From positions 1-64,000 of the forward strand of contig NOWV01000056.1 of the NCBI GenBank assembly GCA_003344405.1: a stretch of 64,000 nt of DNA, read 5' to 3'. The stretch's first letter is position 1. Each line of letters opens with the position of its first letter. This document shows, piece after piece, positions 1 to 12,900 of this stretch. Both the position numbers and the translations under genes were made by a program. The notes under the pieces were generated by a model. That model saw nothing but the letters and a program-made list of their open reading frames with translations, did not search any database and had not been told where the DNA came from. Origin of the DNA: Trichoplax sp. H2 (taxonomy: Eukaryota; Placozoa; Uniplacotomia; Trichoplacea).

Positions 1-3000
1 CTTTTTCTTTCTATGAGTGGATACATATGTAGGATTGAAATATCTGGATTGACTTTAGTGATGTGAAGAATTAGTCAATTCGTTAAAATAGGGCCGCTAT
101 CAAGGCTTTGGATTAAATTTCAAACTGTATCCAGTAGCCGTAAAATTATGATACATTACAGCTAGCTATCTCTGCAACGAATCTTGTGTTCTATTGACAG
201 GAATCGTCCGCTATAATTACAAATATATTAGATACCCAACTTTTTCTAAGAGAATTATATTATAATTAGGATATGTAAACTTTACATCTATATACAAAAT
301 GAATTTTATTAGCTTATAATTTCCTTCAAAGAATTTATTGAGTGTTAGGCAAATAATAGATGCAGTTATAGTTCAACACTTATAATAATGAATTGATCAT
401 AGTTTAAGATGGTCAATCTCAAGTTGCCGAGCAGTTAATTAGTGTTAATGTTTAATATGGGATATCCATGTTCATATTTTAATTCTTGAATTAATGTCAT
501 TCTTGTGATAATAATCTCATATTGTATATTAATAACAATGGAAATATTGTTAATTTATTGGCAGTGCTAGAGAGCATAAGAAAAATCTTAATGATAATAT
601 GGTTTTAGTAGGAGTTTGGTAGAAGCGTGTAGTGCTATCTCACTATAATATTTGAACATTAAATTGTGTAATTGCTGTAATCAAATATAATACCTATCAT
701 TAGCTAGTGAAGCATTATCCAATACTTAACATACTGAACCTCCTTACAGAGACCTTATTGACATTTGCTTTTAAGAATACTTAGGCACATCTAGCAGAAC
801 TTTTAGCAGCGCTATAGGCCTTTGTTTCTTGAATAACATTAGAATGAACTTAATTCGATAAAATATTTCCTTTATGACTATTATATCTTTCAATATTGTA
901 TTTAGATTAAATTAATAATTTATGTTATCTCGAACGTTGAGTAGTTGTAAATGAAAAGACCATTACTATTATGTAAATTGTATTATGGAAAAATATGTTA
1001 GTAAATCAGATTTATTCGGAACTTGTGATGATTGTAGCATTTATGCTACTAGAAATAGTTACATCCAATTTTATTTGCGTTTCAAGTCTATTTTAATTGA
1101 TAGGTTCGACTGGACATAGCTAAGAATTTTCAGACATCAGGTACTTTAGAGTGATAACAGCGAGATGTTGGAGATGGCAAATAAATAGGTAGTGCGATGC
1201 TATAAAGATTAGTCAAGAGATTTTACGTTCTGTTGTCGAGTATTGCATAACAGTTATTTATATATCAAGCAATAATGAATATCATATGGGATCTTAATTT
1301 TGAAATTGAATAGCTACCCTATTCTATATTGAAAGAATAGATACAGTACCATAAATACTCAATATTTAAACGTTATACGTTTGAATCATATGATGATAAA
1401 GTATGACCAAAGAACACCGGAGTTTAAGAGATAAAATATGAGGTGTCTTTTTCTTTCGTAAATTTCTATTGATTCATGAGAAATATAGAGGAAAACGTAT
1501 TTTAGCTCGTTAATATGGAAATATTTAAAATAGCGAAAATAAATAAATAAAGTAAATTTTTTAATTGTACAATAAAATGAGCATGCTAGTACTTGTTTGA
1601 TATGGAGATTTTATATACTGTAAACGTGCTGTACTATATTCTAGATTTACATCATTCTACTATTTGTAGATCTGTTGAATCATGCATTACTTGTGCAGTA
1701 TCTTCTTACCATACATGTTCATACAATATTACAATTTAGATACTGTAATTATGTCTTTATATAAGCAATATGTTTATAATAGTCTGAGTGATAGATTGTA
1801 CAATAATTTACATGTTCTATGATTGCATTGTAATTAGGATACCTACTTAATATGATTGTACTATAATAATTTATTGTATCTTACTCGTAATGTTCTGTAA
1901 TGTAGATGAGCTATTTAAGCTGCATCTCTTGCTCTTGATAGGTTGCCTTTTGTCTTAGTCGTTTGCTAGTAGAGATAATAAATAACTAAATTTAACTCTA
2001 CTTTTGATGCTTACTATGGAATACAGAACACTTAACATGTTGTTATTAATTATTAGCAATATACCGTTAGCGAACGATTTCATTTTCCTATCTGTAAAAC
2101 AACATATTAAGTATAATAAAAAGTTTATTTTAATGCCCTAGTTCTACCAGATATGTCTGAAGACTTCTCGCTAATTATCCAGTTACGAGGTAGATGTACG
2201 TATTTCAAACTATGGAACCTGTCAATATGATTATGACTGAAATTCAAGTTCTAGTGAGCATTATTGAATTACAATTACACTCTAACAGCAAAATTTCAGC
2301 GATGCAGGTAGGACTACCAATGAAGATGTGTAGGAAAATAGATTCTATCGTAAGTCTCACTCCCCGGTAATCATGAGTACGATAGCTGCACTAGATCTGA
2401 GTAGACTAGTGGTGTTAAGGATTCCATTTTAGCGTCAAGATAATTATGGGCTCTTAAAGAAGGATATAACAGGCTGACTCTTTTAGGAAGTACAGTAGTT
2501 CAGTTGAAAGCTAGTTGTGTCTACTTTACGGTTCCAAGTTTTACTATTATAATAATCAAGAACAGTTCGAAGTAATAAGCTAATTTTGACTACTTTGGGG
2601 AGTATTCATAGAGTGAGTAGTTTCAAAACTGGACTAGAAATAATACTGTATTAAAAGCACTGTTTGCATGCGCAAGTTTTCATCACCGATACTGCCATAT
2701 TAATGCAGTAAATACATGTTTACAATCAACGATTGCATGAATAAAATTTTATTAGCGATACCACTATATTGATGCAATAAATGGTGTAACTATAACTGAG
2801 TATTATTGACAACCTTGTTTCTATACATTAGCTGAGCTGCTAGCCGCTTTACTTAGCATATTGATTTAGGTATAACTACCGATGAGAGGTAGGGGTAATG
2901 AAATGAATGGGTTCAATAACTCTTTAGGTTCGCAATGACCAATTCAAAGTTTGAGTTGTTAAAACTGAGCAAATCTATAAGGCTACACAATTCGTTAAAC

Positions 3001-4801
3001 ACGGGGTTTAACCCAAAGGTATAGTTTATTGGTAGTACGTCTGATGGAGAAGAATTTAGAATTCGGAATTCTTCCTTTCATAATAGCAGTTGAAAGTGGC
3101 TTAATAAAAAAAGCAATCAACTTAATTTTAACCTGTATGATAACAATTCCATATAACTTCAGAATGACATAAGTACATTACACATAAACATAACTTGATA
3201 TTCGCTATCAGCCACGGCATTATATGTCCATAGTACGAATAGTACAAGTACACTGTTCATCATAACAGCCCTCATGCAATTAAATCATTAAGCGCCGCAA
3301 ACTATTCTACTCCCTAGTTCTACAGATTAGCATAGATTGCATGTGTAAGACTTTATTAGCGATACTGCAGCATAGTATCTTTGCAACAGTGCATCTAGAG
3401 CTGGAAGTTGTCGACCACCTTACTATCACACTCTTACTCATGTGCTAGCAGCCGCCTTAAATTCCGCGTACAGGTGTTTCACAAGTAGTATTGCATGGCA
3501 AGAATTCAATCAATCAATCCATTGAATCGGCTATGAAAGGTTTCAGGGAAATTTTATTGAACTTAATGTCATAGAATATAGTATCGTTTTTGTTTAATTC
3601 TATTTAAGAGATACTATATTTTGCCAATATGTAATTATGCCGATGGAGACAGTTTGCAGTTATTTTTCGCCAATTATTAAAATGTTAATTTGCTTCATAT
3701 CATTTGCTCTGGAAAATATTGCGGGGATTATATGAAAGTCACTACAATATGAACGTATTGCTACGTAAGTGTTAGATGGAAGATATCGAAAATACAGCAG
3801 TTGCTAATATTCATAGTGCAAACAATCGCTGAAATCTATCTAAAATTCTAGTTGATGGTATGCTATGAATGATAAATACATTGAATACAAACGTTACTAT
3901 ATTCTGTTATAGCATATAGCGTTATGGCAAATTTTGTTCTAGTTGCTTGTATTTTAGTCACCTAGGTAAGGTGCGGTATTAAATGATTCATATTATAGAA
4001 TAGGTACAAGATGGAGTAAATTAATTAGACTGGAACAACATTTACAAGTTTAGCATTCTTATTGCAATTATAGAGGCTTGAAATAGTTAAGCATCCTTAT
4101 TTCACCCATTTAACATTTCATTTCTAGTTGGTTTCACGTTAGCTGTGTTATTGTGCTTGGTAATTCCAATTCATTGCTGCTATATACGCTGAAATTTACG
4201 ACTCTCTTCAGCTTTTATTGCTATGCAGAGATTAACTGGTGCATATTACAGTATGCAATGGCAAGTATTGAAGTTGGAATCTGCTAAATAAATAAACTTA
4301 AAAGATATCTGACGTCTTGCTTCTTGGCATACGAGCAGATTGTTAGCCTCTAGCCTAGATCAATTATGCCTGATAGCAATTGCCAAGTGAGTGATAAATA
4401 GTTTTGGTGGCATAAGAAGCTAAAATTTCATTTGCACATGTTTAAGTACGCATATGGAATATTCGTAAATAAGGCGAATTAAAATTCTTAAATATCCACG
4501 AGGACTTGAAATTTGTCAATGTATTTAATGGATAAGCTCAACAACAGTAATTATCGTCGTGTCAACCATTTTACTAGAGAAATAGTGTTATTGAAAAATG
4601 CGGGCATGTAGGCCAATAAATCAAGGGATATTCCCTGATTCATTTTGCGTAACCGTAAATAATGAATAAACTAGATGATATTGACGATATACAGGTACAG
4701 TATTTTATAAGATCCTTATTGTATAGTTTTCAGGCAAGGAGGACCAGTAAATGAATTAATCATGCTATTCCAATGTCATGGAGAAAAGATTAGCCTTAAT
4801 G
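1..4801. other. A+T-rich intergenic region, no gene seen
   Basis: No convincing exon, RNA gene or mobile element was recognised on either strand. Stop codons are dense in all frames. Weak, short repeats occur around 2640-2790 and near 3345, sharing words such as 'tattagcgatac' and 'atgca'. They look like a degraded tandem duplication. The 3' flank of the minus-strand GPCR gene at 4802 lies at the right edge. Confidence 0.6.
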
Positions 4802-5863
4802 CTAGTAAATTGGACAATTGATATACATTGCCTTTAGCCAATCGATAGTAATAGCACGAGATGCATAAGGAACAACGCGCTCTGCATCGGTATCCGATTG
4901 AATCATTTGTTCATTGGATGTCAAGCAACCACAAGTGATTACTTTCTTATATTGCCTTTTAAATTGTCCCATCATGACGCCATAAATAATAGGATTTGCT
5001 GCAGAATTAGAATAGAGAAGAGCCTGTGCCATAAAGTAGACACCGTCCGGTACATTGGCTTGGCCATTGGTGACTGGAAAAACAACAAATGCCATGATAC
5101 TCCAAGGGGCATAGAGAATGAAAAAGGCAACAAATACAATCCACATCGTTAAAGTTACACGACGCTTACGATATTCATGCTTAACATTAGCTGATTCACG
5201 GAAGGATGCCAATCGCTGATGAGTTGCTCGAATATAGCGGTATATCTTCCAGTAGCATACAAATATAGTGGTTAGAGGTATTCCAAAGTCAAGAAATATT
5301 TCTAAAATTCCATTAATTAGACCACTAATGCCTTCTGAATAGCTTGGTATACAAGCTCTTTCACGTGGATCATATACAAATTTACTCCAACCCCAAAATG
5401 GCCATAAGGCTATAAATACTGTTATTAACCATATTAGCCCTATGGCGTAGAGTGCATGTCGATTGGATAGTTTGACAGATAATGATCGACATACAACGAT
5501 ATAACGAAAGACAGCAATACCAACCATAGAATAAACTGAGCCAATAAAGCAAACTCCGGTTAGAAATGCATGAAAGTGACATAAAGGATCATCGATTGCT
5601 TGACGATTTTCCATGATATTGATCAAATGGATCGGCAATCGTATAGTCACTGTGATAATATCTAATACAGCTAAGTTAAATAATAGATAGTTAGTAGGGG
5701 AGCGCATTTTTTTAGGTAATAAAATGGAAAAAACGACCATCAGATTGCCAAGCAAAGCCACCACACCTAATGTCGTTAAAATTGCTCCTTTAACAATGGT
5801 AAATTCGATAGATTCTGATAAAATATTGGACGTGTTGCTGCCGTCATAAATTTCGTTTTCCAT
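4802..5863 (-). CDS. Class A GPCR, melatonin-receptor-like, intronless
   Basis: This is a 353-residue seven-transmembrane receptor in one exon, beginning at an ATG. Seen: N40 in TM1 (GN motif), D68 in TM2 (NLAVLD), C95 at the top of TM3 paired with C171 in loop 2, F119-R120-Y121 in place of D/E-R-Y, W145 in TM4, P196 in TM5, P253 in TM6, and N290-P-I-I-Y in TM7. An N-glycosylation site lies at N10. TM3 (FLxG...IGS...GIA.RY) and loop 2 (YDPR...C) match what I know of vertebrate melatonin receptors and their GPR50/GPR84/Moody relatives better than other families. The TM4 end (WPFWGWS) also recalls opsins, but the retinal-binding lysine position 7.43 is Y284, so it should not bind retinal as a Schiff base. 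Toggle position 6.48 is Y rather than W. It probably signals from the plasma membrane through G proteins. The ligand is unknown. There is no neighbour within 10 kb. Family level is firm; the melatonin-like label is an inference. Confidence 0.92.
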   Translation of the reverse strand: MENEIYDGSNTSNILSESIEFTIVKGAILTTLGVVALLGNLMVVFSILLPKKMRSPTNYLLFNLAVLDIITVTIRLPIHLINIMENRQAIDDPLCHFHAFLTGVCFIGSVYSMVGIAVFRYIVVCRSLSVKLSNRHALYAIGLIWLITVFIALWPFWGWSKFVYDPRERACIPSYSEGISGLINGILEIFLDFGIPLTTIFVCYWKIYRYIRATHQRLASFRESANVKHEYRKRRVTLTMWIVFVAFFILYAPWSIMAFVVFPVTNGQANVPDGVYFMAQALLYSNSAANPIIYGVMMGQFKRQYKKVITCGCLTSNEQMIQSDTDAERVVPYASRAITIDWLKAMYINCPIY

Positions 5864-6639
5864 TTTTTCTTTTACGTTATTCTAACAATATTCGTAAATG
5901 TATGAGGCTTAATCTATAACATAGGGCAATCATGAATTGGATTAATGGAAAGATACACTAGATCACCAGTTTAATTCTTTAAATTTATTATCAATTTGAA
6001 AACATTATCGTTGTAATCAATTACTTCATTTGAAGATGCTTAAATAGAATTGCCTTACCAAGACTAAATCGATCCAAGGCAGCAGCTTAATTCTACAGAC
6101 CAGTAAGAAATATAGTCCTTACTTCAAGTCAATCTGAACAATTTTATAGACCACTACTGGCAATCATAGTGATATAAATATAAAATTCTGATGCTTTGTT
6201 AATTCTTATGATGTCTAATTAGTTGGGTTAGTAATTTGGTTTAAAGGTTGTCGAGCAAGTAATTAAGGTAATGTAATAACAAGTTAATTTTTCTTTTGTT
6301 AATATATTTGTGCTACTAGACTTTCTTTATAACCCGGTACTGCCGCTACCAGGTAGTATTTTTTTGATTTCCGGAATCGATATTAATGCTGATCTACTAT
6401 TAAATGAATAATTGTCATTCTAACTACCGTAGAAAATATTACAGTAAGAATATTGTACCAATAGATGAGAGAGATGGCAATCGCGATACAATCCGTTTAA
6501 TCTGAAATTGATATTAGTTGTATCGAACGATAGTGATTCTTTATCAATATTCCAAATATTTCACTTGGTATCGTTAACTGAGACCAAAAATAGAGTTAAA
6601 TGCTATGTATTGAATTGTCAAATAATTAATTAAGGATCA

Positions 6640-7205
6640 AATAATCGGTTCTTTCAGCCAAGATAGAGGTTACGGCAATGTCCGCAAGAACAGATACTCT
6701 TTGTCATGAAACAAGTTGAATGATTTCAATGTTGCTGCCAGACGGCACTAAAAAAAGTTGAAAAGATAATTATAGCAAGGAAGTTCCAATTCTTACAAAG
6801 CCGTAGCCATACCAATTAGAAAGATCAAAGAGTTCCTTCTCATTTGTCAGCTTAATTTTAAATTGATTGAAAACCAGAGTATAAATTGAGGGTTATGTCT
6901 TTACTGAGAGGAGACAGAAGGAATTAATTAAATCTTTGACTTTCCCTTTATTTCCAGCGTAAATTTATTTTGCAGGACAAGTACTAACCATTAGCCTTGT
7001 ATTTAATAAACGACAGTATGAAAGTAACATGGAAAAACTCCAATGTTTTCTTATTTTCGAGACGCAAAGTAGTTGCTAGTTATTAAAACTGATGGAAAAG
7101 GTGATGTCAATCCCTACAAAATATCTAAAGGCTATGAGGAATTGCCGGAATATTTACCAAGTAATATTACTCATGGAAATACAAAATTTTTCACACCAAA
7201 AAGAA
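6640..7205 (+). pseudogene. Possible decayed coding sequence, unidentified
   Basis: The reading frame starting near 7083 stays open for about 40 codons through a stretch of protein-like composition (KTDGKGDVNPYKISKGYEEL, then more) to a TGA at 7208. A candidate splice acceptor (AAAGTAG) lies just before it. Further upstream, 6660-6860, two frames show longer than usual open runs broken by single stops. No intact start or matching upstream exon was found and no family is recognised. It may be the tail of a dead gene or a chance run. Confidence is low. Confidence 0.2.
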
Positions 7206-7937
7206 CTTGATTGTAGAAAAATTTTACTTCATTCTCAGTTAAGGCTATATATTGAAAATAGAAATATACCCAATGCAGTAATATAGCAGAAATGAAGGAG
7301 AATTGAATAGGTGGCACTTACTGCTGCGAAAGATCGTAGCTGAAGATTCGGAACGATAAATGTAGCCGATTAAATTGAATCAATTAATCAATTAACAATT
7401 GTAATAATTAATTGTAGTAATCGATGTAAAGAAGGAGGAAGAATATCGAAAATTGGATAATATTTTCAAGTGAAATAATAGTGTATTAATGAAATCTTCT
7501 TTGTCTAAAGCTTGACAGTGTCAGTTTAATTTCTAGTCATTATTACCGACAACCTGGATCATTTCAATTTGGTTATAAGCTATAGAATAAATTTGTAGCA
7601 GGAAATCTGCTAGTAAATATTAGGATTCTCGCCGGTTATTCCAAATCTAAATCGATTAAGCGAAGATAGGCGTTAGTCCTTTTCAAAAGAAACATATTAA
7701 ACCGCTAATTAATATAATTTAGTAATTGTAATGACCGAGTAATAGTCTCCTGCTATTACTGTACTGTAGATTCACGAACGTAACCCAAAATTTAAATTAA
7801 CAACATGGAGTAATTCCCTAATGTGATACACGAATTAGCCACCTACTGTACTACTACAATTAGATGAAATTATTACAGTAATTCATCAATTGTAAGGAAC
7901 TACAAAAAATTTGATAAAAATTACAATTAATGTAGTA

Positions 7938-8402
7938 CTACAAAATCGCATACATGGGTTTGGATAGGATCATTTATTCGAATTCGAATTACGGATTGAT
8001 TGCAATTTCTCTATTTTATTAACATCGGAGCGCATCGGTATAGGGTACCGAATCTCATTAGGTTAAAATATTACTGACATGGGTGCATCTAAGGTTGAAA
8101 AATTGAGGTTATAAAAATGAACTAAAAATGTCTGGTAGAAGCATATCAAACCATTAGTTTAATCATTTTACTGATTTTAAAGCACTACGAGATCGATATA
8201 AATTAAATATTATGTAATCGTACAAAATCTGACACATGTGTTTGGGTGTGAACTTAAATTCAAATATGAATTAGCAGCGATTTGTCATCTTTATTAACAT
8301 AGAAGTGTAATGATTAGGGCACAAAATCTCATCAAGTTAAATATTAACGAGTCTAATGTTAAAAATTGTGGTTATGGAAACGAACTAAAAATGTCTGGTA
8401 AT
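7938..8402. repeat. Diverged tandem duplication, two copies
   Basis: Two copies begin with 'TACAAAATC' (7940 and 8220) and end with 'AACTAAAAATGTCTGGTA' (about 8124 and 8384). The order of shared words between is the same: ATTAACAT, CTCAT.A.GTTAA, GTTAAAA/GTTGAAAA. The period is about 260-280 bp and the copies are clearly diverged. Confidence 0.7.
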
Positions 8403-11337
8403 AATAAGGGACATAAAGCTTTACTAAAGTGTTTTGGTAATGGATACTCAGCGAATTTCTTACCCTATTGAATGCAATATTTGCTATGCTTCAGGTTTGA
8501 GCTTACAAGACTTAAAATACTTCGAAGATGGAAAGACTTACAAACCTTTCCTGTCTAAAAGTTGATAGAGATATATATATACCCTTTTGTTACGATGCGT
8601 AATTGGGTGCCAAGATTCCTTCAGTAATAAATGATAGTAAATCTCTGACTATCTCGTCTACATCATCTGTGACGCTATAATTATACCATAGTATTCGGTC
8701 GTTGGAACTGAATTATTTGGTAATATAGCTAATCTCGCCTCTTTAAGTTAGTAAGTGGCGTTCTCCGCAAGGATTGGCGTGTGTAGACTACTTTGTCACT
8801 AGTGGTGTGTGACACCTTTTAATAAAGACTAGAATCATAGAAGATTTGTATCTAATGTGATATGGTAAATAATGCACTCCTTGGCGTAAACATGCGAGTT
8901 AAAATATAGTATAATTCTCTGGTAATAAATTGCAGCATTTCGAGGAAATTATTACTATCATAATACATATTATGCCTAAATTAAATAATACAACCAGGCC
9001 AGCTGTTGCCATAGAAAATAATGTTCTATTTCTATAGTTGCACTTGATCATTGTTGCTGACAGAGCCTTAATCTAAGAACTGATTAATAATTCACATTTA
9101 ACCAACAAGAAATATGTTTACGACTTTTACAAGATGCTTCACACGTCTACAAGTAGATGTCTAGTATTTGCTAAGCAACGATTAAAAATGGATACATTTT
9201 ATGACTAAAATCAATTAGATCGATCACACTTATCAGTGCAAAATATTTTAACTAATTGCCAATAGAAAGCTTAACTGCTTTATTACCTATTTTCGTGAAT
9301 TTTTGAATGAGAACTGTGGTATAGAATTTTAAGTTGGTAGTAGCAAGGACTCAAATGAGCTTTAATATTATTAGAATATATTTATACTTTTACTAGACTA
9401 ACAAGCGTTTGCATTGTTAGTTAGTATTATTTATAGCGATTCTTTACATTTAGAGATCAGCAAATCATGGATATTCGTCAAAGTAACATTGACAGCATCA
9501 TAGTTATCATTCAACTAATCAAAATTTGTGTGTTGGGCTGATGAAACTTGTGCAGCCTTAAATTTTATTTCTTCGCTCATAGAAATATGAAATGCTTCAT
9601 ATCGGAAATTTCTAACATTGAATTTCTTTCACATCGACATTGAGCACCTCATACCCTTTGTATTAATATAACACGATCCATTTCTGCTAACATGATTTTT
9701 ATTCATCTAATATACTATATTTATAAGATTATAAGTGTTTTCATGCCATTCTATTAAGAAATTCATTTTTTTCTGAATACAATTTAATTATGTAGCCATA
9801 ACTACTTATCTCTTTATAGATAGATAAATAACTAGGCTGTCGTGATATATCTTATCCCTCTTAAAAAAATTGCTTAGCATCCGATCAAATACTCAAGCTG
9901 ATCATGAATATTACTGCTAGAATGATATGATGTACTTGCAGGACAAATCCTTTAAACAGTGACACCCCACTTTTCGTGAAACACAAAAAACACAAATCTT
10001 GAGAATATAAGTGATGGTCTTACCAGAATAAGAATAATTTATGATTTAGCCTTGTAATCAATCCTATCTACTGCTATGTTAAGAAAGATTGAAATTTTTA
10101 TTTACGCTAATAAATAGGAGATGAAGATGATTTCTAATTATTAAAATCACAGCTTGGGAAAAATTTGTTATTATTTGTCAGGATGAAGATAGAAATAGCT
10201 TTAAGCAACTCTTGATGATAGAGTTTATCAATACAGCCATTCTTGAAATTTGGCTCTATGCGGGTGACACAAATAATATTATTCGTAACTAGTCCGTGAT
10301 AAAAATTTAATATTCTACTACTAGATTAGTATTTCTGCATTGTATAAAAAAGTAATAGGATAAAATCCAACTAGCGTAATGGCGATGTACCATGATGTCT
10401 TAAAATCTAATCATCAGCGATTTCTAGCCTTATCCTTAGTACTAAAGTGGTGAGAGCAAATTAATACTAGTAAAACAACATAGTTAAACTCGTGTGCACT
10501 TCTTACCAATAGCAATGATGATGTGAAAGATGATGTGCATCCTAATTGCTGCAAATGATGGATCTTTTGGATTGCTTTCTGATGTCAATTTTGCATCATT
10601 ACTATAAAAACTCCATAGTTAGTACGTTGGTCAACTAGGCTTTACTTCCCTCCTTTGATCTGTGCCCGACGTTATTCTAAACCTCTAGGATCAAATCATT
10701 TACTTATCACCCTTTTCAATACTGTTTTACAATAAGCCTTTACAACCTTTCATGTATCAATTGTCTATCAATAGCAAATAATATCTACGAGTACCGTATT
10801 TATTTAAGTTGCTCTATGACTGGGCAAAATGACACAATGATTACAATGTTGATAAATGAAGTAATCAAACATTTAACTCACTTTCTAATATTCTAATAAC
10901 TAGTTACCCTTTCCATTGAATCTCAGCTATCAATAATTAATCGAGATTATCTAGCGTACTAACAATTGTATCTGGAGATTAAAATGGAGATATAGGCGTG
11001 GTATACCTTAATTAACGATATTGAGGGCATTTCTTCAAAACTATTGATCCTGACTTCCACGATTTAATCTCTGTTGATTTCCTTTTTATACTATACTTCC
11101 GCGATCATACCCGCAACCCACTTCACTATTTTGAATTCATATATAATTAAGAAGTTAAATCAAACTCTTCTACGTGACCCTATCTCGCACTAGCCTAAGT
11201 AAACGAGAAGCATACGATTGTTGTTTCAATTGAAAAACTCTTCAGACTATATAATGGCTGTGTTAATCTGTCTCGACATCTCTTGTCTAGCTATATCAAT
11301 TTTTATTCTTAAAATTCAGGGATGAGTCATTGCTGTC

Positions 11338-11483
11338 GTTAATATATCACTATCATAGTCATACATAAGCATATTAGAATAAAATTACTTCAAGTTGCCG
11401 ATAGTGCCTATCCAACATTGTTCGTCGTTAATATCAAAGATTTAAAATTATTTTGCTACAAGCAAATAATATCATTATCAATG
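11338..11483. repeat. 146-bp segment duplicated across scaffold gap (left copy)
   Basis: This segment is identical, as far as I can read, to 12094-12239, which starts immediately after the run of N. Sequence continuing to the right of the two copies is different. It is most simply an unmerged contig overlap or an allelic duplicate, so the 11484-12073 interval may be misplaced or haplotype-specific. Confidence 0.85.
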
Positions 11484-12073
11484 TGTTACAGTGTTATACA
11501 CTGTATTACAGTAGAAATATCTATGTTAGGATAATTCTGTTAGACTATCCTTATTTAGTTAACTTCTAATTTGGATATACTGTATTTTAATATAGCACTG
11601 ACTTTTTATGACAGTGACACTTATACACATACTGAAATTATAATAGTTATAATAGGGAATGCAAATCATCTGCTTACAGTTCGAATCATTGTGATTGTAA
11701 TTTACTTATGGTAGATTGTAAATTATCATGGAAATGTTCCGTGATAGGACATATCGTAATCTGACTATTCTGTATTAGTCATTACATGTCTATGTTCGTA
11801 AATACTGTTGTCTGCATTAAGGGAGCAGTAGCTAAAATTAATATCTAATTCAGTAAATGATTCTAATGTTAATTGTATTAACTATGACTCATGAACTATT
11901 GAGGAATAGTATATAAATGCAGTATATCGTGAAATAAAGAAGAATTGTCCAACTTAGTGTTTAACGTAAAATACGAGGCGTTTAAGTCTTTGTGTAGTCT
12001 GCTAGTAGAGCAAAAGTGTTTGTGATAGTGCAGATATCGTTCCTTGATACGTGGTTCAAGGAATTGACTTATT

Positions 12074-12093
12074 NNNNNNNNNNNNNNNNNNNN
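12074..12093. other. Assembly gap (20 N)
   Basis: Twenty unknown bases, the same length as the two other gaps in the window. They are a scaffold-join placeholder rather than a measured distance. Confidence 0.98.
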
Positions 12094-12239
12094 GTTAATA
12101 TATCACTATCATAGTCATACATAAGCATATTAGAATAAAATTACTTCAAGTTGCCGATAGTGCCTATCCAACATTGTTCGTCGTTAATATCAAAGATTTA
12201 AAATTATTTTGCTACAAGCAAATAATATCATTATCAATG
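12094..12239. repeat. 146-bp segment duplicated across scaffold gap (right copy)
   Basis: Partner of 11338-11483. It begins at the very first base after the gap, as expected if the right-hand contig starts inside sequence already present in the left-hand contig. Confidence 0.85.
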
Positions 12240-12629
12240 ATATTTCCTATTTTCGATCCTATAAATTGAATATCATGATACTCCCTATAAAAAGTCCAAT
12301 CCTTTTCTAATCTTTATCCGTACTTATAGATATTTAGGGCATATAATTAAATGTTACAACTTAAATAGAAAGAATTATTAAAACATATCAAAGATAAAGA
12401 TTAGGTTTTACTCCGAAAATGGATCATTATTAAGTGATTGCAGATATGGATACTAAATATCGATTTATTCAATCGAAATATAGCTTCTTGGAGGATAAAT
12501 TATCCAATAAATGATAATAAATTAACTTCTTAATAAACTTGATATGACCAGCTGCATGTTGTCAAAATTTATGCGAACGGATTGCTAACAAAAGATAGAG
12601 ATTGTGTGTAGGCGTAGGTAAAATTGTTA

Positions 12630-12900
12630 ATTATTGTTGTTAGGTACATTGCATAACCTAAAATATAATGACATCGGGTATAATGCATCTAGAATTCTTA
12701 TATAGAACATCAAGATAGTTTTACTTCTGATATTGAATCGCGAAAGTCATTGAAAATTTTCCATAGGTATAGACAATATTGATGATAATTATTAGCAGAT
12801 ACATTGTATAACGGAAGATATAAGAGCATGGGGTATAATTTGTCTACAGAGAATCAAGATGGATTTGCTTGGGTTATTAAATCACGAAAGTAATAATGTG
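12630..12900. repeat. Diverged tandem duplication, two copies
   Basis: Two copies about 150 bp apart share, in the same order, 'TACATTG.ATAAC', 'GGGTATAAT', 'TCAAGAT.G.TTT', 'ATTAAATC.CGAAAGT' and similar words. They are old and noncoding in appearance. Confidence 0.6.

Noticed and set aside
4802-5863. GPCR1 as an opsin
   Set aside because: The lysine at 7.43 that binds retinal is Tyr (Y284), and TM3/loop 2 fit melatonin-type receptors better.
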